Positions 60,560 to 62,040 of a stretch of 62,040 nt of DNA are shown one piece after another; position 1 is the first letter of the stretch; every line of letters begins with the position of its first letter. The position numbers and the translations under genes are program-made. The stretch covers positions 1 to 62,040 of the forward strand of contig JADNYV010000211.1 in the NCBI GenBank assembly GCA_015501055.1. Direction: 5' to 3'. This DNA comes from Mucidula mucida. Its lineage: Eukaryota > Basidiomycota > Agaricomycetes > Agaricales > Physalacriaceae. The notes under the pieces are model-generated. The model ran no database searches. It was not told the DNA's origin and saw nothing but the letters and a program-made list of their open reading frames with translations.

Positions 60560-61170
60560 ACATTTTGCAGCAATACTAGGCGACCGCCAATAGTTGACTC
60601 GAGCGACTATAGCTTTCACGAAGCCGTTACTTTGAACGTAGAATGGCAGGCTCGCAAATGACCTAGGATAGATACCGACATGCTGGAAGTCGACGATGTA
60701 CAGTTGGTCGGTGTTTACATCATACAAGCAGTTTGCCGCGCTGACAGAATGATAAAAGGTGAGAGGCTCTTGAGAAAAGTTAACGGTGGTAGGTGCTCTG
60801 CTCCGCGGCCAACGGAAAGGTTTGCGACATACTTTGTTGAAGTAAATCTCGAGCCCCTTAGCCGAAACAAACGGCCGCGGAGCGACTTGGTCAACGAAGA
60901 TCAAGTGCTGAGCGGACCCGCCAACTGGGCCGAGGAGGCATTGGCCGGAATAGGAGCCACTTCACCGCTTCGGCAACCTTGTCGTACAGATATTTGGGTG
61001 GATCACGGTCTGTCTGTAGACACTCCCTGACAGTCGGAGCGTCGATGAACTCCATGACAATGCAACCCTGGTGGCTCCGAACGAGTCGTAAATTTTAGGA
61101 ATGCGAGGCGCATGCGGTCGGTGGTGGCGTAGTTGTACATTACTCCTGCGTCCTGGCCTCGTTCAGGACA
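60560..61170 (-). pseudogene. aminoglycoside-phosphotransferase-like (APH) gene, frameshifted
   Basis: Reading minus, RPHAPRIPKIYDSF is followed in another frame by GCIVMEFIDAPTVRECL and YLYDKVAEAVKWLL, then in a third by LLGPVGGSAQHLIFVDQVAP, RPFVSAKGLEIYFNK, and at last FSQEPLTFYHSVSAANCLYD with LYIVDFQHVGIYPRSF. The order is that of fungal APH/choline-kinase-like phosphotransferases. The catalytic HxDxxxxN motif appears as HSVSAANC, so the catalytic Asp is replaced by Val, and the metal-binding Asp is kept in IVDFQH. At least two frameshifts and the Asp loss make it a pseudogene. Confidence 0.6.
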
Positions 61171-61499
61171 GAGGTCCAAACTTGAGGCATAAAGGTAAAC
61201 CACCTTCTGGAGTGTGAATGAGGGTCCATCCAGGAGCCGAACAGAGTGCGAGAATTTCATTATGATGAGCGCCATACTGTTTCGAGGGAGCAGGGAAACG
61301 CAGACTAGGTTTACAATACAGCAAGCAGTGAGGGTCCCAGAAACCAAGTACGATCCAGGGGAGCTATTGATGGGCAAGTCTCGGTTTTGCTCCTCACAAG
61401 AATCAGGCAAGCCATGTGACCTTATGTGGCGTGCTAATTTAGGGGTCCGATCATTGATCAAGCGACCCTCGGTATCGGTCCGATTTGTGCATTCATGAT

Positions 61500-62040
61500 G
61501 ACTAGAGCGAGTTCGCCAGACGTTTCGCCCTCTTCCTGTACGCCATGTCGACGACGACGACGACGAATGTCTAATAGAGGGCGCGCCGATTCCAATTCCG
61601 CCCACAGTAGCGCAGCCGTACGACCGCGACAAAGCCCTCGATGACATACCAGCGGCAGGATATGCGCTGAACACATTCTACGCGTCGCAGATGTGGAGGC
61701 CGAGGCATATATTGATGAAAATGATCCAGAAAAGTACGCATATATCAGGTTTCAGGCATCATTCAGGCTAACTGTTGCAATGTAGGAGTCGTCTGTATTT
61801 CGCCTCCTGCTACCGGTCTCTTCCAGTGCATCAAATCGTCATGTCTTTTGCGAGAGGACATCCTGTTGCTTTGCAACGCGCTAAACACGGAAATAATGTC
61901 GCGAGTCAGTACCGCAAGAACGGTGGATCGCTTACGACAAGACTTGCCAGCTATGTCGTCTCTTCATTGAGTACGAATGTCGGTCCCGTCAAGAGCATGA
62001 CCCACTGGAAAGACACGCGGAGCTCATCTATGCCGAGACG
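61500..62040 (+). other. unresolved coding-like frames at the right end
   Basis: One plus frame reads an acidic run (HVDDDDDECLIEGAPIPIPP) and YDRDKALDDIPAAGYALNTF, reaching a possible donor (gtacgc) at about 61735. After a possible acceptor at about 61785 two frames are open: one reads RLYFASCYRSLPVHQIVMSF and stays open to the window edge; the other reads ATGLFQCIKSSCLLREDILL and stops at about 61958. I cannot tell which, if any, is real, and no family was recognised. Confidence 0.22.

Overview
The window looks like nuclear DNA of a basidiomycete fungus, most likely an Agaricomycete. Genes are split by many introns of about 50-60 bp with GT..AG ends. There are lineage-typical families: an atypical fungal kinase resembling the FunK1 group, and an Agaricomycete-type protein of unknown function. 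The transposable elements are also of fungal type. I had no database access; family names come from reading motifs.

Conserved genes: a Big1/V-ATPase S1-like membrane protein (22-983, minus), a cytochrome P450 (17491-19499, minus), a mitochondrial short/branched-chain acyl-CoA dehydrogenase (21661-23246, minus), an Agaricomycete-type unknown (about 26022-27136, minus) and the dynein regulator LIS1/PAC1 (56833-58530, plus).

Two families dominate the accessory DNA. The first is an atypical kinase with a basic, lysine-rich tail: copies at 1790-3355 (one-base frameshift), 23744-25175 (pseudogene), 54108-55714 (open, but with a changed metal-binding residue) and 59676-60165 (relic). The second is a nine-exon gene of about 810-840 codons with no recognised family but a possible PD-(D/E)XK-like core: copies A (3621-6577), B (7314-10221) and C (14326-17199) on minus, and D (50981-53807) on plus. 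Kinase copy 1 faces A tail to tail, and kinase copy 3 faces D the same way, so the two sites are inverted duplicates of one convergent gene pair. Copy C lies just downstream of the P450, and copy A carries a relic of the same P450 tail fused to a LINE fragment, so A probably arose by a duplication that included the P450 end.

Mobile DNA: upstream of copy B lie a 1.55-kb element with TA target duplications and perfect 37-bp inverted ends that carries an apparent piece of a spliced gene, and a decayed hAT-like element. From about 28.5 to 50.5 kb the sequence becomes AT-rich and is almost wholly transposon debris: an old retroelement integrase, a solo LTR, a copia-like gag scrap, a Mutator-like element with about 220-bp inverted ends, and a chromodomain Ty3/gypsy element with two LTRs that is broken by stops and by an inverted LTR-bearing insertion with a 5-bp target duplication. 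Most of the gypsy lesions can be read as C-to-T or G-to-A changes, as expected from methylation decay or a RIP-like process.

The right end (60.5-62.0 kb) has a broken aminoglycoside-phosphotransferase-like gene and unresolved reading frames running off the window.
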